From JALYOC01 sp036675345 (GTDB lineage Bacteria; Myxococcota; Myxococcia; Myxococcales; Myxococcaceae): a stretch of 64,000 bases of DNA. The DNA lies in assembly GCA_036675345.1 (NCBI GenBank), contig JAKFFE010000018.1, forward strand, positions 372,001-436,000, in the 5' to 3' direction. Positions 44,440 through 53,270 of this stretch are shown in pieces (the first letter of the stretch is position 1; each line of letters begins with the position of its first letter). The position numbers and the translations under genes are program-made. The notes below the pieces were generated by a model. That model made no database searches. It was not told where the DNA came from and saw only the letters and a program-made list of their open reading frames with translations.

Positions 44440-45066
44440 ATGCAGCCGCGACGGCCACATACCCGGCGGGTGTTCCTGTACCGGCTGAGCTTCATGGGCG
44501 GCGGGGTGGTCCTGCTGGGCGGCCCCGGCTGCAAGAAGTCCGAGGACGCGCCGCCGCGGGGGGCCCGGGCCCCGCTCACCACCTCCCACCGCAGCTTCAC
44601 CAACGAGGAGTTCGCGGTGCTGGCCGCGGCCTGTGAGCGGCTGATCCCCCAGGATCAGGATCCGGGCGCCAGGGAGGCCAACGTCCCCCGCTACATCGAC
44701 CGGGCGCTGGCCGCCCCGGAGCTGCGGAAGATGAAGGAGGAGTTCCTGGCCGGGCTGGCGGCGCTGGACCGCCGCGCCGCCCGCGCCCACCAGCAGGGCT
44801 TCCACCAGTTGCCCCTCGCCGAGCAGGACGCGCTGCTCACCGCCTTCAAGGACAGCCCCGCCACCAGCGGGGAGGCCCACTTCTACGAGCTGCTGATGGC
44901 CCTGACCCTGGAGGGCTTCCTGGGAGATCCCTCCTACGGCGGCAACACCGGCAAGGTCGGCTGGCAGCTGGTGGGCTTCAACACCAGCTCGCCGGGGCCC
45001 GGCTACGACGGGCTCAAGCACCTGCACGATCCCTCCGCCGGCGGCAGCGGTGGAGGGTGCCACTGA
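44440..45066 (+). CDS. Small subunit of a GMC dehydrogenase (gluconate 2-dehydrogenase subunit 3 type)
   Basis: A 208-residue protein. Twin arginines in HTRRVFLYRLSFMGGGVVLL indicate Tat export, and GGPGC is a possible lipobox. The mature part (FTNEEFAVLAAACERLIPQD, the PRYIDRAL segment and AHFYELLMALTLEGFLGDPSYGGN) is the gluconate 2-dehydrogenase subunit 3 family. That family acts as a Tat chaperone/partner of the FAD subunit. Its stop and the next start share a base (TGATG). It probably carries the flavoenzyme across the membrane. Confidence 0.91.
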   Translation: MQPRRPHTRRVFLYRLSFMGGGVVLLGGPGCKKSEDAPPRGARAPLTTSHRSFTNEEFAVLAAACERLIPQDQDPGAREANVPRYIDRALAAPELRKMKEEFLAGLAALDRRAARAHQQGFHQLPLAEQDALLTAFKDSPATSGEAHFYELLMALTLEGFLGDPSYGGNTGKVGWQLVGFNTSSPGPGYDGLKHLHDPSAGGSGGGCH

Positions 45067-46727
45067 TGGCCCTGCCCGAGGTGGACGTGTGCATCGTGGG
45101 CAGCGGGGCCGGCGGTTCGCCGGTGGCGCTGCAGCTGGCCCGGGCCGGCCTGAAGGTGGTGGTGCTGGAGAAGGGCCGCCACTACCGCAAGGACCAGTTC
45201 GTCCACGACGAGATCCTCAACTCCCGCCGCAACTTCTTCATGCCGCTGCCGTGGGACGAACCCCACCTGGTGCGGCGGGGGGAGGCCGGCAAGTACTCGC
45301 GCACCAACGAGGCCTGGACCGCCAACTGCGTGGGCGGGGGCACGGTGCACATGAGCGGGTACTTCTACCGGCTCAAGCCGGTGGACTTCCGGCTGCGCAC
45401 CGAGCTGGGGCCGGTGGAGGGCGCCAACGTCGCCGACTGGCCGCTGAAGTACGAGGAGTTCGCCCCCTGGTACGACGTGGCGGAGGAGGAGCTGGGGGTC
45501 TCCGGGCAGGCGGTGCCCCACCCCTTCGCCGAACCCCGGGCCAAGCCCTACCCCACTCCGCCGCTGCAGGCCCACCCGATCGCCAATGAGATCGACGCGG
45601 CGTGCAAGGCGCTGGGCTACCACTCCATCCCCACCGCGAGGGGGATCGTCAGCCAGCCCTACAAGGGCCGCGGGGCCTGTGTGTATTGCGCGCTGTGCGG
45701 CAGCTACGGCTGCGAGACCGACGCCAAGTCCAGCACCCTGGCCTCGCTGATCCCCGCCGCGCTGGCCACCGGCAATCTGGAATTGCGCACCCAGTGCATG
45801 GCCAGGGAGATCACCGTCCATCCTTCGGGCCGGGCCAAGAGCGTGGTCTACCTGGACGCGGACGGGGTGGCCCAGGAGCAGCCGGCGAAGGTGATCGTCG
45901 TCTCCTGCACCTCGGTGGAGAGCGCCCGGCTGTTGCTCAACTCCCGCTCCGGGAAGTTCCCCCAGGGGTTGGGGAACAACGGCGGGCTGGTGGGCCGGAA
46001 TCTGATGTTCAGCTCCTTTGGCCAGGCCCGGGCCTTCTTCCGGGTGGAGAAGCGCAAGGCCCAGTGGCCCTGGCTGGCGGACGCGCAGCCGTTCGTGCAG
46101 CGCAGCGTCCAGGACTTCTACCTGCTGCCCAAGGGCAACGCCCACGGCTTCCGCAAGGGCGGCACCCTGGGCTTCATGTGGTCCCACCCCAACCCGATCT
46201 ACGCGGCGGTGAACATCGCCGGGGCGGGGAAGAGCGGGATCTTCGGCTCCGCGCTCAAGGACAAGCTGCGCGAATACCGCGACTCCAAGATCCTGGAGTT
46301 CGAGGTGTACGGCGAGTTCCTCCCCACCCGCGGCACCTACGTCTCGGTGGAGTCCTCGGTCACCGACAAGTACGGGATCCCGGTGGCGGCGATCACCCTG
46401 GATCGCCATCCGCTGGACTACGTGGCCACCCGCTACCTGGTGGACCGGGGAGAGGAGATCCTGCGCGCCCTGCAACCGGAGGGAATGGAGCGGGTGGGCG
46501 AGGCGGGCGAGACCACCATCCTCCAGCACGGGACCTGCCGCTTCGGCAACGACCCGGGCACCTCGGTGCTGGACAAGCACTGCCGGTCCCACGAGGTGGA
46601 CAACCTGTACGTGGTGGACGGCAGCTTCATGCCCAGCTCCGGCGCGGTCCCCACCACCCTCACCATCGCCGCCAACGCCTTCCGGGTGGGCGCGCACCTG
46701 GCCCGGAAGCTGAAGCGCGCGGGCTGA
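45066..46727 (+). CDS. GMC-family FAD-dependent oxidoreductase
   Basis: About 553 residues. The FAD-binding GSGAGG (residues 12-17) and EKG signature are at the N-terminus. GTCRFGNDPGTSVLD and SGAVPTTLTIAANAF are the catalytic-domain motifs near the C-terminus. A CxxCxxCxxxxC cluster (Cys205, 208, 211, 216) could hold an iron-sulfur centre, as in FAD glucose dehydrogenases that pass electrons to a cytochrome. The protein has no signal peptide of its own, which fits co-export with the Tat-bearing subunit. The start at 45066 overlaps the small-subunit stop. The substrate is unknown. Confidence 0.92.
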   Translation: MALPEVDVCIVGSGAGGSPVALQLARAGLKVVVLEKGRHYRKDQFVHDEILNSRRNFFMPLPWDEPHLVRRGEAGKYSRTNEAWTANCVGGGTVHMSGYFYRLKPVDFRLRTELGPVEGANVADWPLKYEEFAPWYDVAEEELGVSGQAVPHPFAEPRAKPYPTPPLQAHPIANEIDAACKALGYHSIPTARGIVSQPYKGRGACVYCALCGSYGCETDAKSSTLASLIPAALATGNLELRTQCMAREITVHPSGRAKSVVYLDADGVAQEQPAKVIVVSCTSVESARLLLNSRSGKFPQGLGNNGGLVGRNLMFSSFGQARAFFRVEKRKAQWPWLADAQPFVQRSVQDFYLLPKGNAHGFRKGGTLGFMWSHPNPIYAAVNIAGAGKSGIFGSALKDKLREYRDSKILEFEVYGEFLPTRGTYVSVESSVTDKYGIPVAAITLDRHPLDYVATRYLVDRGEEILRALQPEGMERVGEAGETTILQHGTCRFGNDPGTSVLDKHCRSHEVDNLYVVDGSFMPSSGAVPTTLTIAANAFRVGAHLARKLKRAG

Positions 46728-46746
46728 AAGCCCCGCAAATGGAAAC

Positions 46747-46780
46747 GGGGCCGCGCCACCCTGGAGAGTGGCACGGCCCC
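46747..46780. terminator. Long hairpin between convergent genes, probable terminator
   Basis: GGGGCCGCGCCAC (46747-46759) pairs with GTGGCACGGCCCC (46768-46780) through 13 positions with one mismatch and an 8-base loop. It sits 19 bp after the GMC stop and 26 bp before the OmpA stop. No T-run follows on the plus strand; on the minus strand it is followed by a short T-rich stretch. Confidence 0.6.
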
Positions 46781-46806
46781 GGACCTTCAAACCTTGAAGC
46801 GGAAGA

Positions 46807-47481
46807 CTAGGTGGTGGGCTGCGCAGCGGCCGCCTTGGCGTCCTGCTCCTTCAGCTTCTCGTTGGCCTTGATCTGGATCTCCACCCGACGGTTGGTGGTG
46901 CGGCCCTCGGCGGTCGCGTTGTCCGCGGCCGGCTTCTCCTCGCCGTAGCCGACCGGGGTCAGCCGGGAGGTGTCCACGCCCGCCGCGGTCAGGGCGGCGA
47001 TCACGCTCTTGGCGCGCTTGAGGGACAGCTCCTTGTTGTACGCGTCGTCACCGGTGTTGTCGGTGTGGCCCTCGATCACCACGTTGGTCTCCTTGAACTC
47101 GGAGAGGACGTTGGCGAACTCCTTCAGGTCGGTCTGGGCCTCGGTCTTCAGGTCGGCCTTGTTCACGTCGAAGAGGATGGCGGACTTGAACTCCACCACC
47201 AGCTTGTCGCCCTCCCGCTCGACCTTGGCGGACTTGAGCTTCTTGAGCTTCTCCTCCTGGTCGTCCATGTACTTGCCGATCAGCGCGCCGGTGCCCGCGC
47301 CCACCACGCCACCCACGCCGGCGCCGATCGCCGCGCCCTGCCCCTGACCGACGATCGCGCCCACGCCCGCGCCCACTGCCGCGCCGGTACCCGCACCCAG
47401 CAGCGCGCCGGTGCCACTGCGCGTCGCGCAACCGGTCGCCATCGCACCCAACGCCAGTGCCACCACAATCTGCTTCTTCAT
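46807..47481 (-). CDS. OmpA-family peptidoglycan-binding lipoprotein (YiaD-like)
   Basis: A 224-residue protein. The lipobox is ATGC in KKQIVVALALGAMATGC. A glycine-zipper stretch rich in GAG (about 22-70) is followed by an OmpA-C domain with GHTDNTGDDAYNKELSLKRA and YGEEKPAADNATAEGRTTNRRVE, which bind diaminopimelate in peptidoglycan. It anchors the outer membrane to the wall. The ATG at 47481 is chosen for its GGAG six bases upstream; earlier in-frame starts lie in the leader. It is divergent from the barrel gene at 47724. Confidence 0.94.
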   Translation of the reverse strand: MKKQIVVALALGAMATGCATRSGTGALLGAGTGAAVGAGVGAIVGQGQGAAIGAGVGGVVGAGTGALIGKYMDDQEEKLKKLKSAKVEREGDKLVVEFKSAILFDVNKADLKTEAQTDLKEFANVLSEFKETNVVIEGHTDNTGDDAYNKELSLKRAKSVIAALTAAGVDTSRLTPVGYGEEKPAADNATAEGRTTNRRVEIQIKANEKLKEQDAKAAAAQPTT

Positions 47482-47641
47482 GAAGTGCTCCATCCTGAAA
47501 AGTGAGTGCTGCTGGGCCCAACTGACGCCCCGATTGCGCGGACCTTCACCCCAGCCGCGCCTTGGTCGCAAGCGAGAAGGACAATGCCGGATACCGAAAA
47601 ATTTCCAGCCGCCCCTCTGACCCGCTTCTCTCCTCCTTTCG

Positions 47642-47679
47642 GGCACTTGGGGTGCCGATAGGTCCTTCGTGCGCCTATC
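47642..47679. promoter_or_regulatory. Two inverted repeats in a 242-bp divergent gap
   Basis: Between the OmpA gene and the barrel gene at 47724 are GGCAC...GTGCC (47642-47656) and GATAGG...CCTATC (47657-47679, 11-base spacer). An AT-richer patch lies near 47590-47607. One or both promoters must lie here. Otherwise nothing recognised in this gap. Confidence 0.3.
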
Positions 47680-47723
47680 AACCAGCAACCAGCAAGCAGG
47701 CAAGTTGCTAGGGTGCGCGCCCC

Positions 47724-48296
47724 ATGCGTCTGACGCTGACCCTGTGCTTGCTGAGCTGGACCCTGCCCGCCTGGGGCCAGGTCCGGCACGAGCTGTCCAC
47801 CTCCTACAGCTCGCTGACCTACGGCGGCTTCTTCCGCGCCGGACCCGGGGTGCACGCCCTGGAGCTGGCCTACCACCGCGGCTTCGGCGCCGAGGAGGGG
47901 GACCAGGCGCCGCTGCGACTGGGGGTGGGCTTCCGCGCCGGCATCCCCAACTCGGCGGGGCCGATCAGCGGAACGTTCCTGGCCGGTGAGCTCTTCGGGC
48001 AGGTGCAGCTGCGCACCCGGTTGGGGTTCTGGGAGCCGGTGGTGGGACCGGAGCTGGGCCTCAGCGGGCTGACCGCCATCGGCTGGGACCGGGCCCGGAT
48101 GCCGGAGGACGTCTACCTGATCGAACAGCAGCGGGTGGGAGGCTTGTACCTGGGCTTCACCGCCGCGCCGCTGCGGTTTCGCTGGTCGGCCTTCACCGTC
48201 TCGGTGGCGGAGCTGAGCGTGGGCACCACCCTCTCCCCGCCGGGGGCCACCGCCCGGCTGCGGCTGGGGCTGCTCTCCTTGGGGGTGGTGCTGTGA
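47724..48296 (+). CDS. Putative outer-membrane protein
   Basis: A 190-residue protein with a signal peptide (RLTLTLCLLSWTLPAWGQ) and a series of amphipathic strands (HELSTSYSSLTYGGFFRAG, APLRLGVGFRAGIP, FTVSVAELSVGTTLSP). It is probably a small beta-barrel. The family is not recognised. Its stop overlaps the M28 peptidase GTG as GTGA, so the three genes to 49797 form one operon. Confidence 0.82.
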   Translation: MRLTLTLCLLSWTLPAWGQVRHELSTSYSSLTYGGFFRAGPGVHALELAYHRGFGAEEGDQAPLRLGVGFRAGIPNSAGPISGTFLAGELFGQVQLRTRLGFWEPVVGPELGLSGLTAIGWDRARMPEDVYLIEQQRVGGLYLGFTAAPLRFRWSAFTVSVAELSVGTTLSPPGATARLRLGLLSLGVVL

Positions 48297-49273
48297 GGCG
48301 GCTGCTGCTGGCGCTGGTGCCGCTGTGGGGCTGCGCGGCGCCCACCCTGGTGGACGCGGAGCTGGAGGCCCTGGCCGTCCTGGCGGAGGAGGTGGACGGG
48401 GACTCGCTGATGGCCACCGTGACCGACTTCTCCGAGGCCCACCGGACCGACACCCCGATCGACTGCGCGCAGCTGGGGAACGTGATCGAACGCTTCTGTC
48501 ACCTGACCCGCGACGCCTCCCGGGACCTGATGCGTTCCCGCCTCGAGGCGCTGGGCTACACGGTGACCACCCAGATCACCGAGGACGGGCTGTTGAGCAC
48601 CACCAACCTGATCGCGGAGAAGACCGGGACCACCCGGCCCGAGGAGGTCGTCCTCATCGGCGCCCACTACGACGCCTTCTTCAGCGGCGCGGACGACAAC
48701 AGCTCCGGGGTGGCGGCGGTGCTGGAGCTGGCGCGGCTGTTCTCCACCCGCAGCTTCGATCGCACGGTGCGCTTCGTGGGCTTTGACCTGGAGGAGATGG
48801 GCCTGGTGGGGAGCACCCGCTACGTGGGCTCGGTGGCCTCCAATGAGCCGATCGTGGCCTCGATCGCCTTTGACTGCATCGGCTTTACCCACCCCACCCA
48901 GTCCTCGCTGCCGGGGCTCCCCTCGCCCAAGGAGGGCAACTTCCTGGCGGTGATCGCCAACGGCCAGTCCGAACTCCGGGCCCAGCAGACCCGGCTGCTC
49001 AACGAGGCGCTGGGAGGCCTGGTTCCATTGGTGGGGATCATCGCCCCCGCGGACGGGGCCTCGCCGGTCGCCGGCAACCTGATGCGCAGCGACCACGCCC
49101 CCTTCTGGCTGGCGGGGCGGGAGGCGCTGTTCTTCACCGACACCGCCAACTTCCGGAACCCGAACTACCACCAGCAGAGCGATCTCCCGGAGACGCTGGA
49201 CCCCGCGTTCCTGCGCGCCAACGTGCGGCTGGCCGCGGTCACCGCTGCCTACTTCGCCGGAGGCCCCCGATGA
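48293..49273 (+). CDS. M28-family zinc peptidase, lipoprotein
   Basis: A 326-residue protein. The short N-terminus (LLLALVPLWGC) is a probable lipobox. The M28 metal residues are present: GAHYDAFFSGADDNSSG (His, bridging Asp), DLEEMGLVGS (catalytic Glu pair) and the final HQQSDLPETLD His. It is an aminopeptidase-like enzyme at the outer membrane. It overlaps genes on both sides (GTGA, then ATGA), between two barrel-like proteins. The substrate is unknown. Confidence 0.93.
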   Translation: MRRLLLALVPLWGCAAPTLVDAELEALAVLAEEVDGDSLMATVTDFSEAHRTDTPIDCAQLGNVIERFCHLTRDASRDLMRSRLEALGYTVTTQITEDGLLSTTNLIAEKTGTTRPEEVVLIGAHYDAFFSGADDNSSGVAAVLELARLFSTRSFDRTVRFVGFDLEEMGLVGSTRYVGSVASNEPIVASIAFDCIGFTHPTQSSLPGLPSPKEGNFLAVIANGQSELRAQQTRLLNEALGGLVPLVGIIAPADGASPVAGNLMRSDHAPFWLAGREALFFTDTANFRNPNYHQQSDLPETLDPAFLRANVRLAAVTAAYFAGGPR

Positions 49274-49797
49274 GCCGCTTCCACCCCGGCGGGCTGTTCC
49301 TGGCCGCCGCGCTGGCCGTCCCCGCGCTGGCCGCTCCTCCCGAGCACCGGCTGCACCTCTCCTTCGGGGGCGGGGCCCAGGCCTATCTGTCCAACACCCG
49401 GACCATGGGCGGGGTGGGCGGGAGCGTGGGCCTCAAGGACGTGTACCGCGATTTCCTGCTGCTGGAGGCGGACGCCTCCTACCTGTTCCTGGTCGGCAAC
49501 GTGTTCTCGCTGCGCGGAGGAGTCGGGCTGCAGTGGCCGGGGCTGTACTCGCCGGCGGTCTCGGTGAACCTGGGCCTGATGATGGGAGACCGGTTCAGCT
49601 TCCTGCAGCCGGGGATGGGCAGCGCCGGGCCCACCCCCAGCCTCACCTTCGGGCTGGTGGTCTCCCCCTTACGCTTCTGGACCTCGCGGGGGATCGTCTC
49701 GGTGCTGCAGCTGGGCGCGGGGCTGGGCACCGAGTTCCCCGGCCTGGGCGGATCGATCTACCTGGGCCTGCTGGAGATCTCCGTTCCGCTGAACTGA
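49270..49797 (+). CDS. Putative outer-membrane protein (operon partner of M28 peptidase)
   Basis: A 175-residue protein with a signal peptide (RFHPGGLFLAAALAVPALAA) and amphipathic Gly-rich strands (HRLHLSFGGGAQAYLSN; SVNLGLMMGDRFSFLQPG; GSIYLGLLEISVPLN). It looks like a small barrel related in style to the one at 47724. Cotranslated with the M28 gene through an ATGA overlap. The role is unknown. Confidence 0.8.
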   Translation: MSRFHPGGLFLAAALAVPALAAPPEHRLHLSFGGGAQAYLSNTRTMGGVGGSVGLKDVYRDFLLLEADASYLFLVGNVFSLRGGVGLQWPGLYSPAVSVNLGLMMGDRFSFLQPGMGSAGPTPSLTFGLVVSPLRFWTSRGIVSVLQLGAGLGTEFPGLGGSIYLGLLEISVPLN

Positions 49798-49808
49798 GGG
49801 CGGCGCGA

Positions 49809-50357
49809 CTAGAAGCCAGACTCCGGGAGGGCCACGCCCTGCGCCCCCTCCAGCCGCTTGGGCAGCACGTCCACCTTCACCAGGTAGTCCGCCTCCGAGT
49901 CCGACTTCACCTCGATCAGGTGGTCTCCCTCGGCGATCAGATCCGCCCGGCGCAGGAAGTAGCCCACCCGCTGGGCCTCGCCCACGAAGGCCTCCCCGTC
50001 CACCGACTCCCGGATGAAGGCCCGGCAGCGATCCTCGTACCAGTCGATGGTGGTGTTCTCCCCGGCGGCCGAGGGGTTGTCGATGTACACGCTGACCCAG
50101 ACCGCGGAGGGCTCGGCCACGTTGACGATGAAGCGCGCCTTGCCCGGGAATCGGCCCTCCAGGTAGCTCTGGGAGCCGATCACGCAGCCGGCCACCGAAC
50201 CGCAGATCGGCCAGGCCTCGCTGCAGGCGTCCGGGGCCCGGTTGCCCAGGAACTCCGCGCGGCGGTCGGCGCAGCCCCCCAGGGCCCAAAGCGCCCCGCC
50301 CAGCAGGAGGAGGTGTCCGAACCGTCCGGCACTTGTTAGAAACGCGGCAGTCTTCAT
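49809..50357 (-). CDS. Small lipoprotein of unknown function
   Basis: A 182-residue protein. The lipobox is LGGC (FGHLLLLGGALWALGGC). The mature part has several cysteines and beta-type strands (ARFIVNVAEPSAVWVSVYID; AEGDHLIEVKSDSEADYLVKV). The ATG at 50357 is used. It lacks a Shine-Dalgarno sequence, and other in-frame ATGs lie up to 50405, so the start is uncertain. The divergent gene begins only 13 bp away, so the two promoters must overlap coding sequence. Confidence 0.75.
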   Translation of the reverse strand: MKTAAFLTSAGRFGHLLLLGGALWALGGCADRRAEFLGNRAPDACSEAWPICGSVAGCVIGSQSYLEGRFPGKARFIVNVAEPSAVWVSVYIDNPSAAGENTTIDWYEDRCRAFIRESVDGEAFVGEAQRVGYFLRRADLIAEGDHLIEVKSDSEADYLVKVDVLPKRLEGAQGVALPESGF

Positions 50358-50370
50358 CGTGGAGGGAAGC

Positions 50371-50778
50371 ATGGTCCGTCGAGCGTTCCTTGGTGCCGCC
50401 ATCATCCTCGCCTTCTCTGCCTGTGAGAAGGAGCCTGCGGCACTGGCGCAGTTGATCACCGACCGGGACTCCCTGGGCTTCGGCGGCGAGTTCGGCAGCG
50501 GAGCCTACGTGGGGACCAGCGTGGCCAACACGCTGATCGTCACCAACGAGGGGCTGGAGCCGCTGACCCTCACCGGGGTGGACGTGGACGGCAGTGCCTT
50601 CCTCTTGGGGGACGTCAGCGCCCTGACCCTGGAGACCTACGATCGGGCCTTCATCCAGGTGCTGTTCGAGCCGGACGCGGCAGGCGAGTTCGAGGGCCTG
50701 CTGACCCTGCAATCCAACGCAGAGAACTTCCCCACCAAGGAGATTCCCCTCAGCGGTCGCGGTGTCCTCGCGCCCTGA
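50371..50778 (+). CDS. Small lipoprotein with an ASPM/SPD-2/Hydin-like (choice-of-anchor D) domain
   Basis: A 135-residue protein. The lipobox is FSAC in MVRRAFLGAAIILAFSAC. The mature part is one immunoglobulin-like domain (SVANTLIVTNEGLEPLTLTG, then FIQVLFEPDAAGEFEGLLTL and IPLSGRGVL). That is typical of the ASH/choice-of-anchor D repeats of myxobacterial surface lipoproteins. GGAGGG precedes the ATG at 50371 by four bases. It may be a surface adhesion or scaffold module. Confidence 0.88.
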   Translation: MVRRAFLGAAIILAFSACEKEPAALAQLITDRDSLGFGGEFGSGAYVGTSVANTLIVTNEGLEPLTLTGVDVDGSAFLLGDVSALTLETYDRAFIQVLFEPDAAGEFEGLLTLQSNAENFPTKEIPLSGRGVLAP

Positions 50779-50837
50779 GGCTTATTGCAACACCGTCCCT
50801 CCTGTGAGCGGACGGTGAATTTTGGGGCAGCTTCACC

Positions 50838-53270
50838 ATGGGTAAGGCTTTACTCCACGGTGAGCACCACCTGCGCCCCATGACCCCACTGCCGAAGATG
50901 ATCGCCCGCTGGCCGGCCGCCTACGGGGCCGGGCTGGCCCTGGTCCTGCTGGCCTCCACCACCCTCGCCCTGGGGCTGGGTCTGCGAAGCGAGGTGAAAC
51001 GCTCGCTCAGCTCGCAGAACACGCTGCTGGCAGAGCAGCTGGGGGAGCGGCTGGAGAGCTGCGTCACCACCCGGGTAGCGATGATCGTGGCGATGAAGCG
51101 CGAGTGGGAGCTGGGGGGCCTGCGCACCGAGGACGCCTACGCCGCGCGGGCCGCCTCGCTGATCGAGAGCTTCCCCGGGTTCCTGGCCATCAACCGGGTG
51201 GGAGAGCACGGGGTGATCCGCTTCGTCTACCCGCCGGCGGAGAACCAGCAGGCCCTGGGTCGCCGGGTGACCGACAAGCCCCACTCGTCGCAGACCTTCC
51301 GGGACTCGCTGGCGACCGGGACCCCGCAGATGACCCTCCCCGGCGAGCTGTTCCAGGGAGGGACCGGGGTGGCGGTGTACGTCCCCTACTCCGACCCGGA
51401 CGACTCTCGCGGCGCGATCAACGGGGCGTTCCGGGCGGACACGCTGATCCCCGCCTGCCTGGGCAAGAGCGGGGTGAAGGACTCCTCGCTGGAGCTGCTG
51501 GACGGAACGGCGGTCCTCTACGCGCGCCCGCTGGAGGCGGCCTCCCACCTGCAGCGCGAGCAGGCGGTGCCGGTGCTGAACCGGAGCTGGACCCTGCGGC
51601 TGACGCCGTCGGTCGCCGCGGTCAACGCCGCCCACCGCCCGGTGCGTCTGGTGATGGGCGGGGGCCTGGCGCTCTCGGCGCTGCTCTCCTCGCTGCTGTT
51701 TGGCTTCCTGCGGGGGCGCCAGCGGTCAAGGCTGCGGGAGCAGAAGTCGCTGGAGGAGCGGCGGATGCTGGCGGCCCTGGTGGAGGCGGCCCAGGACTTC
51801 GTCAGCGTGGCCACCCTGGATGGCCACACCGAGTACCTCAACGCCTCGGCGCGGAGCGTGCTGGGGGTGGAGTCCTCGGACCTCCCCGATCCGGTCCCGC
51901 TGATCTTCCCCGACGATCTGGAGAAGTACCGGAAACACACCAGCCGGTGCGTGGAGGTCGGCTGGTGCCGCTCGGAGGTCCGGGTGGTGAACCAGAAGAC
52001 CCGGGAGGCGATCCCGATGGAGTTCCACTCCTTCATGATCGACGGCCCCCACGGCCGGAGGCTGCGGGCCAGCCTGGGGCGCGACCTGCGGGAACGCCGC
52101 AAGCTGGAGTCGCAGCTGCAGCAGGCCCAGAAGATGGAGGCCCTGGGACGGCTGGCCGGGGGGGTGGCCCACGACTTCAACAACCTGCTGACCGTGATCC
52201 AGACCGGCGCCTCGCTGCTGCACCGGGACCCGGAATCGCCGGATCGGGATCAGCTGATCGCCGAGATCGAAGAGGCCGGGCAGCGCGCCGCCGGGTTGAC
52301 CCGGGAGCTGCTCACCCTGGGCCGCGGGCGCACCGAGCTGGCCCCCATCGATCTCACCGAGGTGATCTCCGGCCTCAGGGGGCTGCTGACCCGGATGGTG
52401 CGATCCAACATCATCAGCGAGATCCGCACCCCCCATCAGCCCACCCCGATCCTGGGGAACCAGGTGCAGGTGGAGCAGATCCTGGTGAACCTGGTGATGA
52501 ACGCGGTGGACGCCATGCCCCGGGGAGGGAACCTCAACGTGGAGCTGACCCACCAGGGAGACCAGGCGCTGCTCACCGTCCAGGACTCGGGCACCGGGAT
52601 CTCCTCCGAGCTGGCCTCCCGCATCTTTGAACCCTTCTTCACCACCAAGGAGCTGGGACACGGCACCGGGCTGGGGCTGGCCACCGTCTATGGCCACGTG
52701 CAGCGGATGAAGGGGGAGATCCAGCTGGAGTCGGAGCCGGGCCGGGGCGCCACCTTCTCGGTCCGCCTCCCCCTGCACACCGAGGAGCAGCCCCCCGCCG
52801 CGGCCACGCTGGCGCCGGCGATCCCGGAGGGGACCTCGCCCCGCACCGTGCTGCTGGTGGAGAACGACCCGGCGGTGCTGGTGGCGCTGGCCCGGCTGCT
52901 GCGGCAGTCGGGTTTTGGGGTCCTGCAGGCGGAGAGCGGGCAGCAGGCGGTGCAGCTGCTGTCCGATCCGGCCCAGGCCCAGCCGGAGGTGGTGCTCTCC
53001 GACGTGGTGATGCCCCAGATGGGCGGGGTGGAGCTGTGGAAGTGGGTGCGGGCCAACCGCCCCTCGCTGCCGATCCTGTTGATGTCCGGCTACCCGGGCG
53101 AGGCCCTGGATGACCTGGACCTCTCCGGGCTGGGGATCACCTTGCTGCAGAAGCCGGTGGAGGAGGCCACCCTGTTGCGGGCGCTGCGGACCGCGCTGGG
53201 GCAGCGGCCCCCGGCGCCGAATCCGGGAAGGATCGACCCGGCCCGGGCCCGCGACGGGACTAGTCGGTGA
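50838..53270 (+). CDS. Hybrid sensor histidine kinase with CHASE-like sensor and receiver
   Basis: An 810-residue protein. There are two transmembrane helices (about 29-48 and 277-295) around a CHASE-like extracytoplasmic sensor ([20 protein letters not shown]). A PAS domain follows (about 315-425). The HisKA has [14 protein letters not shown] and the HATPase has [15 protein letters not shown] and [12 protein letters not shown]-terminal receiver has [17 protein letters not shown], phospho-Asp in [14 protein letters not shown] and Lys in [11 protein letters not shown] at 50838; 50880 is an alternative. It overlaps the convergent gene's stop by 11 bp. It probably signals through a separate phosphotransfer protein. 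Confidence 0.93.
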   Translation: MGKALLHGEHHLRPMTPLPKMIARWPAAYGAGLALVLLASTTLALGLGLRSEVKRSLSSQNTLLAEQLGERLESCVTTRVAMIVAMKREWELGGLRTEDAYAARAASLIESFPGFLAINRVGEHGVIRFVYPPAENQQALGRRVTDKPHSSQTFRDSLATGTPQMTLPGELFQGGTGVAVYVPYSDPDDSRGAINGAFRADTLIPACLGKSGVKDSSLELLDGTAVLYARPLEAASHLQREQAVPVLNRSWTLRLTPSVAAVNAAHRPVRLVMGGGLALSALLSSLLFGFLRGRQRSRLREQKSLEERRMLAALVEAAQDFVSVATLDGHTEYLNASARSVLGVESSDLPDPVPLIFPDDLEKYRKHTSRCVEVGWCRSEVRVVNQKTREAIPMEFHSFMIDGPHGRRLRASLGRDLRERRKLESQLQQAQKMEALGRLAGGVAHDFNNLLTVIQTGASLLHRDPESPDRDQLIAEIEEAGQRAAGLTRELLTLGRGRTELAPIDLTEVISGLRGLLTRMVRSNIISEIRTPHQPTPILGNQVQVEQILVNLVMNAVDAMPRGGNLNVELTHQGDQALLTVQDSGTGISSELASRIFEPFFTTKELGHGTGLGLATVYGHVQRMKGEIQLESEPGRGATFSVRLPLHTEEQPPAAATLAPAIPEGTSPRTVLLVENDPAVLVALARLLRQSGFGVLQAESGQQAVQLLSDPAQAQPEVVLSDVVMPQMGGVELWKWVRANRPSLPILLMSGYPGEALDDLDLSGLGITLLQKPVEEATLLRALRTALGQRPPAPNPGRIDPARARDGTSR

